Source of the DNA: Pseudoalteromonas sp049257235
GTDB lineage: Bacteria > Pseudomonadota > Gammaproteobacteria > Enterobacterales > Alteromonadaceae
DNA: 64,000 nucleotides
Direction: 5' to 3'
NCBI RefSeq assembly: GCF_049257235.1
Contig: NZ_JBMMUF010000002.1
Coordinates: 248,001-312,000, forward strand
The position numbers and the translations under genes are program-made. Under the pieces are notes generated by a model. That model had not been told where the DNA came from and made no database searches. It saw only the letters and a list, made by a program, of their open reading frames with translations. Each line of letters starts with the position of its first letter. Positions within the stretch are counted from its first letter, which is position 1. Below are positions 1 through 9,491 of the stretch, in pieces.

Positions 1-199
1 GGGCGCTTAATAGTTGCTCACAACTAACCTCAAGCACTGCAGCAATACTCTTCACTGATTCTTGCGAAGCAACACCTTTGGCTTCTATACGTTGCACCGT
101 GCGAATACTTAATCCTGCCATCATGGCGAGTTGCTCTTGTGAGTAACAGCGGCTATCGCGAAGGCTTTTTAGAGTGTGAACATTTATTTTCATTTTCAT
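1..199 (-). CDS. XRE-family HTH protein, C-terminal part cut off
   Basis: The minus strand reads from an ATG at 199 to the window edge without a stop, giving 66 residues. Residues about 19-40 form a helix-turn-helix of the Cro/C1 (XRE) type (YSQEQLAMMAGLSIRTVQRIE), so DNA binding is the likely role. An AGGAG lies about 9 bases before the start. The C-terminus, and any sensing domain, falls outside the window. The target is unknown. Confidence 0.75.
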   Translation of the reverse strand, partial: MKMKINVHTLKSLRDSRCYSQEQLAMMAGLSIRTVQRIEAKGVASQESVKSIAAVLEVSCEQLLSA

Positions 200-424
200 A
201 TTTAGGGTCTCCTTGCTAACTGCCAATTAAGTTAGCAGTAGACCCTTTCCTGCAATACGACAGAGGTGCGAAATGCATCTGACATTGTTACGTAACGAAT
301 ACGACACTATAGGCAATGATTATTGTTTTTTAAAGGTTTTTTATGCAGCTCGCGCCAAAGCTATTGTAGGTGTAACCTCAACAAGGGTAAGCTGAGAAAT
401 ACAGGTATCGCGTTTGGAGAATAC

Positions 425-1453
425 TCAAACTTGGGCCTCTTTCACATGCTTTTTCAGCTTCCCCCAACGTCGACGAGCAAAGCGGCGCATATTGGCGATT
501 TGGTCGGTTTCATCCAAAATTGAACGGCCAATAATTGTCTCTAAAATGTCTTCCATGGTGATCACACCTTGCCAAGAACCATATTCATCGTACACAAGAC
601 ACATATGGTGTTGCTCTTCAATGAGTTGTGTGAGCAATCGCTCTAAGCTGGTGTTGTTGACGACAACTTTTGGTTTTCGAGCAAAGTCTAAGGCGCAGGT
701 TTGATTCTCAACAGTAATGAGATCAGATTTAAATAAAATGCCCAGCGGTGCTTCATCCTCATCAAGAATAGGAAAGCGCGAGAACTGGCTTCTTGTCACC
801 TTGTTGCGAATGTCTTCAAGTGACATGTCAGGCTTGAGCGTTTCACACACAATACGTGGTGTCATAACATCACGCACCTTCATGGTGTGTAAGTCTAATA
901 TGTTGGTGATAGTGCGGTGTTCCGTCTCATCAATGTGCTCTAACTCAACGCCAAGTGACGATAACGCTTTGATTTCAGTCCTGAGATCTTCTTCAGTATT
1001 ACTGCCGCCAAGCATGCGGGTAATGTTGTCTGATATCCAAATAAATGGTTTGAGAATCCAGATTAGAAAATTGAGAACGGGAGGCAAGATGACTGAAATT
1101 TGTCGCCAAAACTGAGCGCCAATGGTTTTAGGGATGATTTCAGACAACAACAAAATCAAAATCGTCATCACCGCTGAAGTGATACCTAGGTATCCGTTAC
1201 CAAATACGATAGTAACTTGGGCGCCGACACCTGCTGCGCCGACAGTATGGGCGACTGTATTGAGCGTTAAAATAGCGGCAAGGGGTTGATCGATTCTATC
1301 TTTGAGTTTTTTAAGTGATTGATATCGATGAGGGTTGTCTAGCTTTTGTTTTGCAATAAAGCTCGGAGTGATTGATAACAATGCGGCTTCGAGAATAGAG
1401 CATAAAAAAGACACGCCAATAGACAGAACAGCAAACGCGATGAGCAATAACAT
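425..1453 (-). CDS. CNNM (DUF21) / CBS-domain membrane protein
   Basis: 342 residues. About the first 165 form the CNNM/DUF21 membrane domain, with several hydrophobic segments and the conserved SEIIPK motif near residue 105. A tandem CBS pair follows at about 190-320. Relatives include the YfjD/CorB and hemolysin-like families linked to Mg2+/Co2+ export, and CBS domains usually sense adenine nucleotides. The C-terminal CorC/HlyC domain of longer relatives is missing, so this is the short form. The substrate is inferred only from the family. Ribosome-binding signal at the start is weak. Confidence 0.8.
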   Translation of the reverse strand: MLLLIAFAVLSIGVSFLCSILEAALLSITPSFIAKQKLDNPHRYQSLKKLKDRIDQPLAAILTLNTVAHTVGAAGVGAQVTIVFGNGYLGITSAVMTILILLLSEIIPKTIGAQFWRQISVILPPVLNFLIWILKPFIWISDNITRMLGGSNTEEDLRTEIKALSSLGVELEHIDETEHRTITNILDLHTMKVRDVMTPRIVCETLKPDMSLEDIRNKVTRSQFSRFPILDEDEAPLGILFKSDLITVENQTCALDFARKPKVVVNNTSLERLLTQLIEEQHHMCLVYDEYGSWQGVITMEDILETIIGRSILDETDQIANMRRFARRRWGKLKKHVKEAQV

Positions 1454-1538
1454 AAAGCGGTTTTTTGACCTTATTTATAAGTGAATTAACAATACGTGCC
1501 TTATTTATATTTGGGTTAAAAATCACAAATAAAAGCCT

Positions 1539-2423
1539 TTATGTTCGCTTCAGCGCGGTTTTCCCCATCAGAGTGTCTCGATGGCGAGTTATTGCTGTAT
1601 ATAACTCTGTCATCAGTAGTTTGATTCTTGGCACTTCAATGAGAGTGGGATGCGTCAGCACCCAAATCGGCGCAAATTCATGTGCCTCTTGGTTGCCTAC
1701 CTCAATTAGGTTGTCCATTTGGCCAGCGATATAACACGCTCCGTAAAGCAAACCTAAACCGCGGTTAGCGGCATCATGACGAACATGTAAATCATCAATA
1801 ACAATGCCTGCAGGTGCACAAGGGTAGGGGCTGTGCTTAATCCATGTCTGCTCTTTTACATCTGCTGACCTCACAATCCATGTATAGTTGTCAGGTGATG
1901 TGTTCTCGAAATAGTGTTGGTTTGCATAGTAATTGACGTACACAGCGCCTGCACAATGACCCACTAAATGTTCGCTGGGTTTATTGGCAACACGAATGAC
2001 GATATCGGCTTCGTAGTTATCAATATCAACTATGTTGTAACTGCATTGCAGCGATAAACTAATGTTTGGATAGCGCACTGTAAATGCAGAAAATTCATCT
2101 AACAAGAGATACTGCGCAATAGCTGGTGGTATAGAAACTGTAATGTTACCACTGTGATCAATAAGTTGCGCTCGCTGTGCACTTTGCTGAGCTACAATAA
2201 GCGTCTCAAGCTGTTGCGCGGTTTGTAATAGTTCAACACCTGCTTTTGTCAGTGTATAACCAACAGGCGTTGACTCTATCACTGGATAACCATAACTGTG
2301 ATTAAGTTGCGCCAGACGCCGCGCAATTGTGCTGTGGTTTACCGTCATTAATTTTGCGGCGTTACGCAGTGTTTTGCCCCGGTGAATCGCTAATATGAGC
2401 CGATAGGCATCCCAGTCTTCCAT
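1539..2423 (-). CDS. LysR-family transcriptional regulator
   Basis: 294 residues, normal for LysR. The N-terminal winged helix (about residues 1-60, with the helix around LRNAAKLMTVNHSTIARRL) is followed by a type-2 periplasmic-binding-like effector domain (about 88-290). It lies 18 bases downstream of the small SnoaL-like gene on the same strand, so the two may be co-transcribed. That is unusual for LysR genes, which mostly diverge from their targets. Effector and regulon are not evident. Confidence 0.85.
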   Translation of the reverse strand: MEDWDAYRLILAIHRGKTLRNAAKLMTVNHSTIARRLAQLNHSYGYPVIESTPVGYTLTKAGVELLQTAQQLETLIVAQQSAQRAQLIDHSGNITVSIPPAIAQYLLLDEFSAFTVRYPNISLSLQCSYNIVDIDNYEADIVIRVANKPSEHLVGHCAGAVYVNYYANQHYFENTSPDNYTWIVRSADVKEQTWIKHSPYPCAPAGIVIDDLHVRHDAANRGLGLLYGACYIAGQMDNLIEVGNQEAHEFAPIWVLTHPTLIEVPRIKLLMTELYTAITRHRDTLMGKTALKRT

Positions 2424-2441
2424 AATAAATTACGTGGTTTG

Positions 2442-2939
2442 TTAGAGGGTTTGTACCCCAGTATGCTCATGGACTGCAAAACTAGCAATACGCCAATGGT
2501 CATCTGTTTTGTATAGCAAGTAGGTTGCACCCACTTTGTTAAATATAGCGCCATTGTCGCCGTAGCGAACAGCCAAATTGGTGGCAACAGCGATGTTGTT
2601 ATCTAGCAACCGGATATTAACTTGCTGCCAATGTACAGACGTCACCCCTTGGCTTTTTAAGTTATCTAAAAACAAAGCAACCTGCGCAGTAAAGCGTTCA
2701 TTATCTATGCTTTGAGGAATGTTGCTTGAGGACATGAGCATGACCGTGGGTGTGTACATCTGCGTGATGCCTTCGAGCTTTTCGCCGCGTAAATAGGCAT
2801 TGTAATGGCCCATGTAATCAGCGAATAAAAGCGTAATGGCTTGTTTATTAATTTTGTCTTCGGTGGGCATTTCAAATGCCCAACTAGCGCCACAGCATAG
2901 TGACATGATTAGTATTAGATAACGAGTTAGACAACGCAT
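2442..2939 (-). CDS. Exported NTF2/SnoaL-like protein
   Basis: 165 residues. An N-terminal hydrophobic stretch ending near Ala-Ser-Trp-Ala suggests Sec export. The remainder resembles the cone-shaped NTF2/SnoaL (DUF4440) fold: a helix with FADYMGHYNAYLRG, then strands ending in WRIASFAVHEHTG. Members of this fold bind small ligands or act as enzymes, but no catalytic residue can be assigned here. Next gene downstream is the LysR regulator. Confidence 0.6.
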   Translation of the reverse strand: MRCLTRYLILIMSLCCGASWAFEMPTEDKINKQAITLLFADYMGHYNAYLRGEKLEGITQMYTPTVMLMSSSNIPQSIDNERFTAQVALFLDNLKSQGVTSVHWQQVNIRLLDNNIAVATNLAVRYGDNGAIFNKVGATYLLYKTDDHWRIASFAVHEHTGVQTL

Positions 2940-3110
2940 ATGTATTCCTTGGTGGCGATAAATTTCGTCTCATACACTAGCAAGGTTGGTGCTTAAAGTG
3001 TGTGGATTGTTTTATAAGTTCAATGTTGCATCAGTGCAACAACACTGCACAGGGATCGTAAATCATTGCACACGCGTAGATTTAGACACGATGTCAAAAC
3101 GGATTGAACC

Positions 3111-4418
3111 ATGCAAAAGCAAAAATCAGTGCCCACCTCTCGTGTTGGAAGGGCTGCCCGCTTTGGGTTACTCGCCTCTAAGGTGGCAGGTAACATGCTG
3201 CTGGGCGGTGCTAAGTCGATAGCGTCGGGGCAGCATAAGTCGCGTCAAGAACTGTTGCTTAATGCAAAAAATATGGAAAGTTTCGCCAATCAACTGGCTC
3301 ACTTGCGTGGTGCGGCGATGAAGCTAGGGCAATTGTTATCGATGGACAGTGGTGAGCTGTTATCACCAGAGCTTGCAGCTGTACTTGCTCGCTTGCGCTC
3401 TGATGCCACGCCTATGCCACACAAGCAACTCACTGCAACCATGCGTAAGTTATGGGGAGATAACTGGCTCGATAACCTCGCCAATTTTGAGCTTAGACCC
3501 TTTGCAGCAGCGTCGATTGGTCAAGTGCACCGCGCATATACAGAGTCAGGGCAAAAGTTGGCGATAAAAGTTCAGTACCCTGGAATTGCTAAAGGCATAG
3601 CCAGTGACGTTGACAACCTAGCGTATTTGTTACGGTTGAGCGGGTTATTACCAAAGAACGTTGATATCGGCCCGTTAATAAACGAGGCTAAAACGCAATT
3701 ACTCAACGAAGCTGATTACAACCTAGAAGCGCAATATTTAGCACGTTACAGCGACCATCTACGTGGTGATGAAAACTACTGTACACCTGATGTCATAGCA
3801 CCTCTGTGTAGTAAAGAATTGCTAGCAATGACATTTGTAGAGGGCCAAGACATCGACACCCTTGCAAATGCCAGCCAAGAGCTAAAGAACAAAGCATTAG
3901 AGCAGCTCATTACACTGTTTTTAAGAGAGTTATTTATCTTTAAACTCGTTCAGACAGATCCAAACTTTGCCAACTATCGGTATCAATGCGATGAACAACG
4001 CTTGGTGCTATTAGACTTTGGCGCGACTCGTGAGCTACCTCCACATATTAGCGAGGGGTACAAACGATTGCTCGCAGCAGCAATCGATAACGACAAGCAA
4101 GCAGTCGCAGATGCTGCCAAACACATCGGTTACTTTGAAGAGGGTTTAGCACAGGCTTACATAGATAATGTGGTGGATATATTTATGCTGGCCTGTGAGC
4201 CACTGCGTTTCGACGGTGAGTACGACTTCGCTAATAGTGATTTGCCTAAACGCATTAAAGAGCTGGGTCTAGCTATGAGTACTCAGTCACAGCACTGGCA
4301 CGCCCCGCCTGTTGATGCACTGTTCGTACACCGTAAATTAGGCGGTTTATTCTTGATAGGCGCAAAACTTGGAGCAAAATTGAATATCAATAAGATTTAC
4401 CAACAAAGCGTGTTTTAA
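3111..4418 (+). CDS. AarF/ABC1/UbiB-family atypical kinase
   Basis: 435 residues. Family hallmarks are present in order: a KxGQ motif (MKLGQLLSMD, about residue 72), an alanine-rich loop (AAASIGQVH), the AIKVQYPG lysine, NEADYNLEAQ, QTDPNFANY and the LLDFGATRE metal-binding motif. This is the COQ8/UbiB group that supports ubiquinone biosynthesis or lipid homeostasis through ATPase activity. No long C-terminal membrane anchor like that of E. coli UbiB is seen, so this is probably a second ABC1 paralogue rather than ubiB itself. It stands alone on its strand. Confidence 0.85.
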   Translation: MQKQKSVPTSRVGRAARFGLLASKVAGNMLLGGAKSIASGQHKSRQELLLNAKNMESFANQLAHLRGAAMKLGQLLSMDSGELLSPELAAVLARLRSDATPMPHKQLTATMRKLWGDNWLDNLANFELRPFAAASIGQVHRAYTESGQKLAIKVQYPGIAKGIASDVDNLAYLLRLSGLLPKNVDIGPLINEAKTQLLNEADYNLEAQYLARYSDHLRGDENYCTPDVIAPLCSKELLAMTFVEGQDIDTLANASQELKNKALEQLITLFLRELFIFKLVQTDPNFANYRYQCDEQRLVLLDFGATRELPPHISEGYKRLLAAAIDNDKQAVADAAKHIGYFEEGLAQAYIDNVVDIFMLACEPLRFDGEYDFANSDLPKRIKELGLAMSTQSQHWHAPPVDALFVHRKLGGLFLIGAKLGAKLNINKIYQQSVF

Positions 4419-4526
4419 TTACAATAAAAGCGCCAGTAAACAATATGTTGTCTATACTTACCAGATGGATTTGGCGAATATTTATACTACACTGTTGTGA
4501 GATGCTACGAGGCTAATAAGACCGCG

Positions 4527-5264
4527 ATGTTAAAATTTTTAGTTGTTGTGATGTTATCAATTTTCTCTCTTTCCCCGTATGCCTATTCCAAGCAGAGCAT
4601 TTCGGTGGTTATTGGTCTTGATAAACCACCTTATAGTATCAATGACGGTGATATTGGCTTTGAAGTTGAACTCATCAGTAATATTTTCAATAGGTTAGAT
4701 TATGAAGTTGAGTTTATTACAGCGCCTTTTGGTCGTACAGCGAAGATGTTGGAGCTCCCCAATGTTGATGCTGTAACTACTGCCAGTGTGGTTAACTACG
4801 CTGATTCACCATACATATCTGATACGTATATCACCTATCAAAACGTTGCAGTGTCATTGCGAAATCGGAACATAAAATTAGCACAAATGGGGGATTTGTC
4901 TGAGTACTCTATCGCCACTTTCCAAAATGCCGACACCATTTTGGGCCCGCAATTTGCCAAAGCGGTTCACAAAGGAAATAAGTATATTGAGATAGCAGAG
5001 CAGAAGAACCAGTTATCGTTTTTAGAAAAGAACAAAGCCGATCTGCTTGTTATGGACATCAATATTTTTAACTTCTTCAATCGATCCTTTCAATTAGATG
5101 TGGCGATACATGAGATTTTTCCACCCACTAAATACGGCATGCTGATCAAAGATCCGGCACTAAAAACCGCCTTTAACGAACAATTTAAAGCGTATCAAAC
5201 AACAGAAGAATACAATGATTTGCTGAAAAAGTGGGGGATAGCATTAGCACAACAGAGCCAATGA
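4527..5264 (+). CDS. Periplasmic solute-binding protein (family 3-like)
   Basis: 245 residues from the ATG at 4527. A clean signal peptide starts there (MLKFLVVVMLSIFSLSPYAYSK); a GTG ten codons upstream would put charged residues in front of it. The body is a PBPb/SBP_bac_3 fold: GLDKPPYSINDGDIGFEVEL, then FGRTAKMLELPNVDAV, and a C-terminal helix ending in LLKKWG. No ABC permease or ATPase is adjacent, so the protein may serve a distant transporter or a signalling partner. Ligand unknown. Confidence 0.75.
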   Translation: MLKFLVVVMLSIFSLSPYAYSKQSISVVIGLDKPPYSINDGDIGFEVELISNIFNRLDYEVEFITAPFGRTAKMLELPNVDAVTTASVVNYADSPYISDTYITYQNVAVSLRNRNIKLAQMGDLSEYSIATFQNADTILGPQFAKAVHKGNKYIEIAEQKNQLSFLEKNKADLLVMDINIFNFFNRSFQLDVAIHEIFPPTKYGMLIKDPALKTAFNEQFKAYQTTEEYNDLLKKWGIALAQQSQ

Positions 5265-5335
5265 GCTGAGCATGATTAGATTGGTTGTATTGAGTTTTAA
5301 ACGCGCCATGATTTGGCTGTGAGGGTGAGAAAAGA

Positions 5336-5412
5336 TGGTCGGCATAGCAGGATTTGAACCTGCGACCCCTGACACCCCATGACAGTGCGCTACCAAGCTG
5401 CGCTATATGCCG
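5336..5412 (-). tRNA. tRNA-Pro (anticodon GGG)
   Basis: The minus strand folds into a full cloverleaf of 77 bases with an encoded 3' CCA (plus-strand TGG at 5336-5338). The acceptor stem starts CGGCATA. The anticodon loop ATGGGGT gives GGG, reading CCC/CCU proline codons. The T arm holds GGTTCGAATCC. The anticodon stem contains a U-U mismatch (CTGTC against GTCAG), as in the E. coli proL tRNA, so it is not a sign of decay. No other RNA gene is adjacent. Confidence 0.95.
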
Positions 5413-5512
5413 ACTTCGATTGCCATACTACGCAAAAAATCCCTAATTGCAAGAGAGGCTCAAACTGTTTGCCTATAAAATATTCACATTGAGAATATTT
5501 CCTAACCGATAC

Positions 5513-5536
5513 AAAAAAAGCGCCGTAAAACAGCGC
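5513..5536 (-). terminator. Intrinsic terminator after the esterase gene
   Basis: On the minus strand a six-pair hairpin (GCGCTG against CGGCGC, with one G-U pair) at 5520-5536 is followed by seven T residues (plus-strand A run 5513-5519). It sits ten bases past the esterase stop codon. Confidence 0.7.
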
Positions 5537-5546
5537 GTTTGCCGAT

Positions 5547-6188
5547 TTAGTTTAAAGATGCTTCTTTGCCACTGGCGAGCCAGTTGCTTATTTCTTCTTT
5601 CATAATGTCGCGCAATACAGGTTGGGCATCCGCATTGGGGTGGATGTTATCGTTTTGCATCAGCATGCCATCTGTAGCCACCTTTTCAACGAAAAATTCC
5701 ATCAAGTACGCATTGTCCTGTTGTGCAACGTGCTCAAAACTTTGCTCGAACATTTGTGTGTAGCGCGGGCCATAATTGGGCGGAATGCGAATTTTCATCA
5801 TCGCGACGTCAGCGCCTGCAGCGCGACTTTTAGTTATCAACGCGCTGAGGTTTTCTTGCATTTTAGTTACGGGAAAGCCGCGCAAGCCATCATTACCACC
5901 GAGCTCAATCAGCACATGAGTTGGATTGTGCTCTGCCAGTATGGCGTCTAAGCGGCGCAATGCTCCGCCTGTGGTTTCGCCGCTAATGCTCGCATTGATT
6001 AATTTTATGGGCTTTTTTTGCTCTTCGTACGTATCTTGTAACAATTGCACCCAACCTTGGTGTTGTTTTAACCCATAAGCTGCGCTTAAGCTATCTCCAA
6101 GTATAAGGATTTGGTTGTCAGCCCAAACCATAAATGGTTTAGTGACAAGTACTAAGACGAAAAAAGAACGTAGGATTAAAGCATTCAT
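5547..6188 (-). CDS. tesA: Periplasmic SGNH esterase / acyl-CoA thioesterase I (TesA/TAP)
   Basis: 213 residues with an export signal (about 1-23, ending VWADNQ). The SGNH blocks are present: ILGDSLSAAYG with the nucleophilic Ser, the block II Gly near GETTGG, the block III Asn in GGNDGLRG, and the block V Asp/His in DNIHPNADAQ. It is a multifunctional periplasmic thioesterase/lysophospholipase/protease. It diverges from ybbA-ybbP, as in E. coli, and its start codon directly abuts that of ybbA. Confidence 0.92.
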   Translation of the reverse strand: MNALILRSFFVLVLVTKPFMVWADNQILILGDSLSAAYGLKQHQGWVQLLQDTYEEQKKPIKLINASISGETTGGALRRLDAILAEHNPTHVLIELGGNDGLRGFPVTKMQENLSALITKSRAAGADVAMMKIRIPPNYGPRYTQMFEQSFEHVAQQDNAYLMEFFVEKVATDGMLMQNDNIHPNADAQPVLRDIMKEEISNWLASGKEASLN

Positions 6189-6950
6189 ATGTCAGCGTTA
6201 TCTCAATTAAACATTATTCAAGTCAAAGAATTAACTAAGTCCGTTAATACGCTTGACGGCGACTTAACGATCCTCAGTGACATCAGCTTTAATGTCAAGC
6301 AGGGTGAGTCAGTAGCCATTGTTGGCGCTTCAGGTTCAGGAAAATCAACCTTGCTCAGTTTACTGGCTGGGTTGGACAGAGCAACAACTGGCAGCATCAT
6401 ACTTGATGGTGACGCACTTGAAGCGCTTGATGAAGAAGGTCGAGCAGCGCTTCGCGCTCAAAAAGTAGGTTTTGTATTTCAATCTTTCATGCTGGTGCAA
6501 AGCCTCAGTGCGCTTGAGAACGTGATGTTACCTGCAGAGCTTGCCAATCAAAAAGATGCCAAACAACAGGCATTAGATCTTTTGGAAAAAGTAGGCCTTA
6601 GCCATCGTGTAGAGCATTATCCATCGCAGTTATCTGGTGGTGAACAACAACGTGTAGCCATCGCCCGCGCATTTGTTGGTACGCCAAAAATCCTATTTGC
6701 GGATGAACCCTCAGCAAACTTAGATAGCAAAAACGGCAAGCTCATTGAAGAGTTGCTATTTGAGCTAAATAAAGAGCAGGGCACCACGTTAGTGCTGGTA
6801 ACACATGATGAGGCCCTCGCGCATCGCTGCGATAGAATTCTACACATAGAAGGCGGTGAGCTTACGCAATTACGTGAGCCACAAGACGCAGAGTCGTCGG
6901 GCAGTGAAGATGAAGAGCAAACGTCGCAGGAGCACGCGAATGTGGGCTAA
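6189..6950 (+). CDS. ybbA: ABC transporter ATP-binding protein YbbA
   Basis: 253 residues. Walker A GASGSGKST (about 44-52), Q-loop VFQSFML, signature LSGGEQQRVA and Walker B ILFADEPSAN are intact. It belongs to the MacB/LolD group that powers mechanotransmission by FtsX-like permeases, and the partner permease follows with an overlap. The acidic C-terminal tail (after LTQLREPQ) extends beyond E. coli YbbA. The ATG abuts the tesA start, so promoter and Shine-Dalgarno must lie inside tesA coding sequence. Confidence 0.92.
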   Translation: MSALSQLNIIQVKELTKSVNTLDGDLTILSDISFNVKQGESVAIVGASGSGKSTLLSLLAGLDRATTGSIILDGDALEALDEEGRAALRAQKVGFVFQSFMLVQSLSALENVMLPAELANQKDAKQQALDLLEKVGLSHRVEHYPSQLSGGEQQRVAIARAFVGTPKILFADEPSANLDSKNGKLIEELLFELNKEQGTTLVLVTHDEALAHRCDRILHIEGGELTQLREPQDAESSGSEDEEQTSQEHANVG

Positions 6951-9441
6951 GTTAGCATTTAGATTGTTTTGGCGTGAACTACGCCGCGGCGAACTTACGG
7001 TTATTTGTGCCGCTATTGCACTGGCTGTGATGACCGTACTCACACTGTCTTCGGTGACTGACCGCATCGGTCAGGCGATTTTACAAAAATCCAATGCATT
7101 TATTGCAGCTGATAGGGCGTTGGCTAGTAATCATGCGTTGCCTGATGACTACCTTACACAGGCTCAGAGCATGGGATTGCAAACGGCTCGACTTACGTTC
7201 TTTGATACCATGTTATTTGCGGGCGACAGAATGCAACTGGCTGCAATAAAGGCCGCATCAGCAGGTTATCCGCTCAAAGGTGACGTGCTCATTAAGTCAG
7301 ACTTTGATGCGCCAGAACAAGTAGCGCAAGGTATTCCTCAACCAGATAATATCTGGCTCAATGAGTCTGTTATGTATTCATTGGATTTGAATGTAGGTGA
7401 CACAGTCGAGCTTGGCGCAGCAACGTTTACCGTCAGTTATATCTTAAGCGAAGAACCTGATGCGCCATTTAACATTTTCTCCGGTAGCCGCCGTGTGTTA
7501 CTCAACGAGGCCGATATTGCAAAAACCCAAGTCATTCAGCCCGGTAGTAGGGTGTTTTATCGCCAGTTGTACGCTGGTGACTCGCAACAAATTGACGCCT
7601 TTTATGAGTGGCTTAAGCCTGAAATGGCCGAAAATCAGCGCTGGTATGGTGTAAAGGACAGACAGTCGCCAATCTCAAACTCCTTAGAGCGTTCGGAACG
7701 TTTCTTACTACTGGCAGGTTTGCTCGGTATTATTTTGGCTGCGGTCGCCATTGCAGTATCCGCTAAGCGTTACTGTGAACGCCAATACGACCCTGTGGCC
7801 ATGATGAAGACCTTAGGAGGCGCGCGCTCGCAAATCCGTAGTATCTATTTATTGCATTTGGCCTTGGTGTGCGGTTTTTCACTGCTAATGGGTTTGGCTG
7901 TGGGTTATACCCTGCAACATCTAGCGGGCAACTATATGGCAACTAACATGGATGTCATGTTACCACCGGCATCGCTGCGCCCATGGCTAAGTGCTGTGTT
8001 TATTGGTGTGGTGTGTGCGGTGATGTTCTCGATTAAGCCGCTGCTAGATTTATTCGATATTCCACCTCTGCGCGTATTGCGTCGTAACTTGGGCGACCGC
8101 TTAGTGGTTAGTAAAATACATCTGACACTGTCGGCGCTGACGGTGTTTGCATTGATGTGGCTATTTAGCGGCAAAATCGTGATTACGCTGATATTATTTG
8201 CGTCTTCGGCACTCGTTGTATTGGTATTGTTTGCGCTCTCTAAAGTGATCTTTGGTACGGGCCGTAAGCTTGGTCTGAGTCCAGGAAATAGCTGGTCATT
8301 GGCAATAGCGTCTATTCAAAAACGTGCCAATGCCAATGCTGTGCAGCTGATCAGCTTTGCACTGGCAATAAAGCTCTTGTTGTTCTTGATTGTTCTTAAA
8401 AATGACATGATCAACGACTGGCAATCGCAGCTTCCTGCGGATGCTCCCAATGCCTTTTTGGTGAACATTACCGAGGCAGAAAAACAACCAGTTTCTGACT
8501 ACCTCGCCTCTGAGGGCATTGAAGTTTCGCGTTTTTATCCAACAATTCGTGGTCGAGTGAACGCCATTAATGGGGAAATGGTCGCCCGTGAGGTGTCCAT
8601 GGAAGATAACGAGAAAAAGGATGAAGAAGCTCGCTCTGGCGTTGGTCGTGAGCTCAATCTTACATGGGTGAGTGAGATGCCAAGCCATAATGTGCTCAGT
8701 AAAGGGCAGTGGTTTGGTGATAACAGCAAAGGCGAGGTATCAATCGAAGAATCAATGGCGGAGCGTCTTGATATCAAACTTGGCGATACCATTGGCTTTA
8801 TGATTGGCTCGCAGACTTTTGAAGCTGAGGTGACCAGTTTCCGCGAGGTGAACTGGTCTACGCTGAAGCCAAACTTTTTTATGATTCTAAGCCCTGACTT
8901 GCTTGAAAACTTCCCAGCCACGTATATCGCCGCTGCGAGGATTGATGATGATCAAAATAAGGCGTTCACGTCGTTGTTGCGCCAGTATCCAACCATTACC
9001 GCGATTGACGTTGATAACTTTGTTGATCAAATACGCTCGACTATTGAGCAGGTCTCTCTTGCCATTGGCTTTGTATTGGCAATCGTTGTTGTGTGCGGCG
9101 CATTAGTGCTTATTTCGCAGGTTCAAGCCAGTTTGGGAGAGCGCATGCAAGAGGTTGTTATTCTGCGCACACTCGGCGCGCGTGGGAAACTCATTCGTCA
9201 TGCCACCTTATACGAGTTTTTGTTATTGGGCTTGGTGGCAGGTGTAGTTGCGGCCCTTATCAGTGATGTGGCACTGTTTGTAGTGCAAAGGCAGCTGTTT
9301 GAACTGCCCGGAAAATTCCATCCTGACATTTGGTTCGTAGGGCCTGTCGCTGGTGCAGTATTCGTCGCTGTGCTTGGTTATGCGATGATAGCGCGCACGT
9401 TAAATAAAAATACCAGCGGTTTGCTGCGCAAGCTGATGTAA
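6940..9441 (+). CDS. ybbP: FtsX-like ABC permease YbbP
   Basis: 833 residues from the ATG at 6940, chosen because AGGAG lies seven bases upstream and the protein then starts MWAKLAFRLFWRELRRGEL like its family. A longer reading from 6856 would add a basic, non-conserved stretch inside ybbA. The gene overlaps the end of ybbA by 11 bases. One N-terminal membrane helix, a large periplasmic domain and two FtsX modules (about 260-400 and 720-830) are visible. With YbbA it should form a tripartite-type ABC complex thought to act on envelope lipids or hydrophobic compounds; the substrate is unresolved. Confidence 0.9.
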   Translation: MWAKLAFRLFWRELRRGELTVICAAIALAVMTVLTLSSVTDRIGQAILQKSNAFIAADRALASNHALPDDYLTQAQSMGLQTARLTFFDTMLFAGDRMQLAAIKAASAGYPLKGDVLIKSDFDAPEQVAQGIPQPDNIWLNESVMYSLDLNVGDTVELGAATFTVSYILSEEPDAPFNIFSGSRRVLLNEADIAKTQVIQPGSRVFYRQLYAGDSQQIDAFYEWLKPEMAENQRWYGVKDRQSPISNSLERSERFLLLAGLLGIILAAVAIAVSAKRYCERQYDPVAMMKTLGGARSQIRSIYLLHLALVCGFSLLMGLAVGYTLQHLAGNYMATNMDVMLPPASLRPWLSAVFIGVVCAVMFSIKPLLDLFDIPPLRVLRRNLGDRLVVSKIHLTLSALTVFALMWLFSGKIVITLILFASSALVVLVLFALSKVIFGTGRKLGLSPGNSWSLAIASIQKRANANAVQLISFALAIKLLLFLIVLKNDMINDWQSQLPADAPNAFLVNITEAEKQPVSDYLASEGIEVSRFYPTIRGRVNAINGEMVAREVSMEDNEKKDEEARSGVGRELNLTWVSEMPSHNVLSKGQWFGDNSKGEVSIEESMAERLDIKLGDTIGFMIGSQTFEAEVTSFREVNWSTLKPNFFMILSPDLLENFPATYIAAARIDDDQNKAFTSLLRQYPTITAIDVDNFVDQIRSTIEQVSLAIGFVLAIVVVCGALVLISQVQASLGERMQEVVILRTLGARGKLIRHATLYEFLLLGLVAGVVAALISDVALFVVQRQLFELPGKFHPDIWFVGPVAGAVFVAVLGYAMIARTLNKNTSGLLRKLM

Positions 9442-9460
9442 CCAGCACACAATTATTAAA

Positions 9461-9488
9461 ACACCGCCAAAAGGCGGTGTTTTTTTTG
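9461..9488. terminator. Bidirectional terminator between ybbP and the epimerase gene
   Basis: ACACCGCC (9461-9468), loop AAAA, GGCGGTGT (9473-9480), followed by a run of eight T residues on the plus strand. On the minus strand the same stem is followed by TTTTAAT. It lies between two convergent genes. Confidence 0.9.
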
Positions 9489-9491
9489 ATA

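Noticed and set aside
5336..5412. Pseudogene reading of the tRNA because of the anticodon-stem mismatch
   Set aside because: The same U-U mismatch occurs in the functional E. coli tRNA-Pro(GGG).
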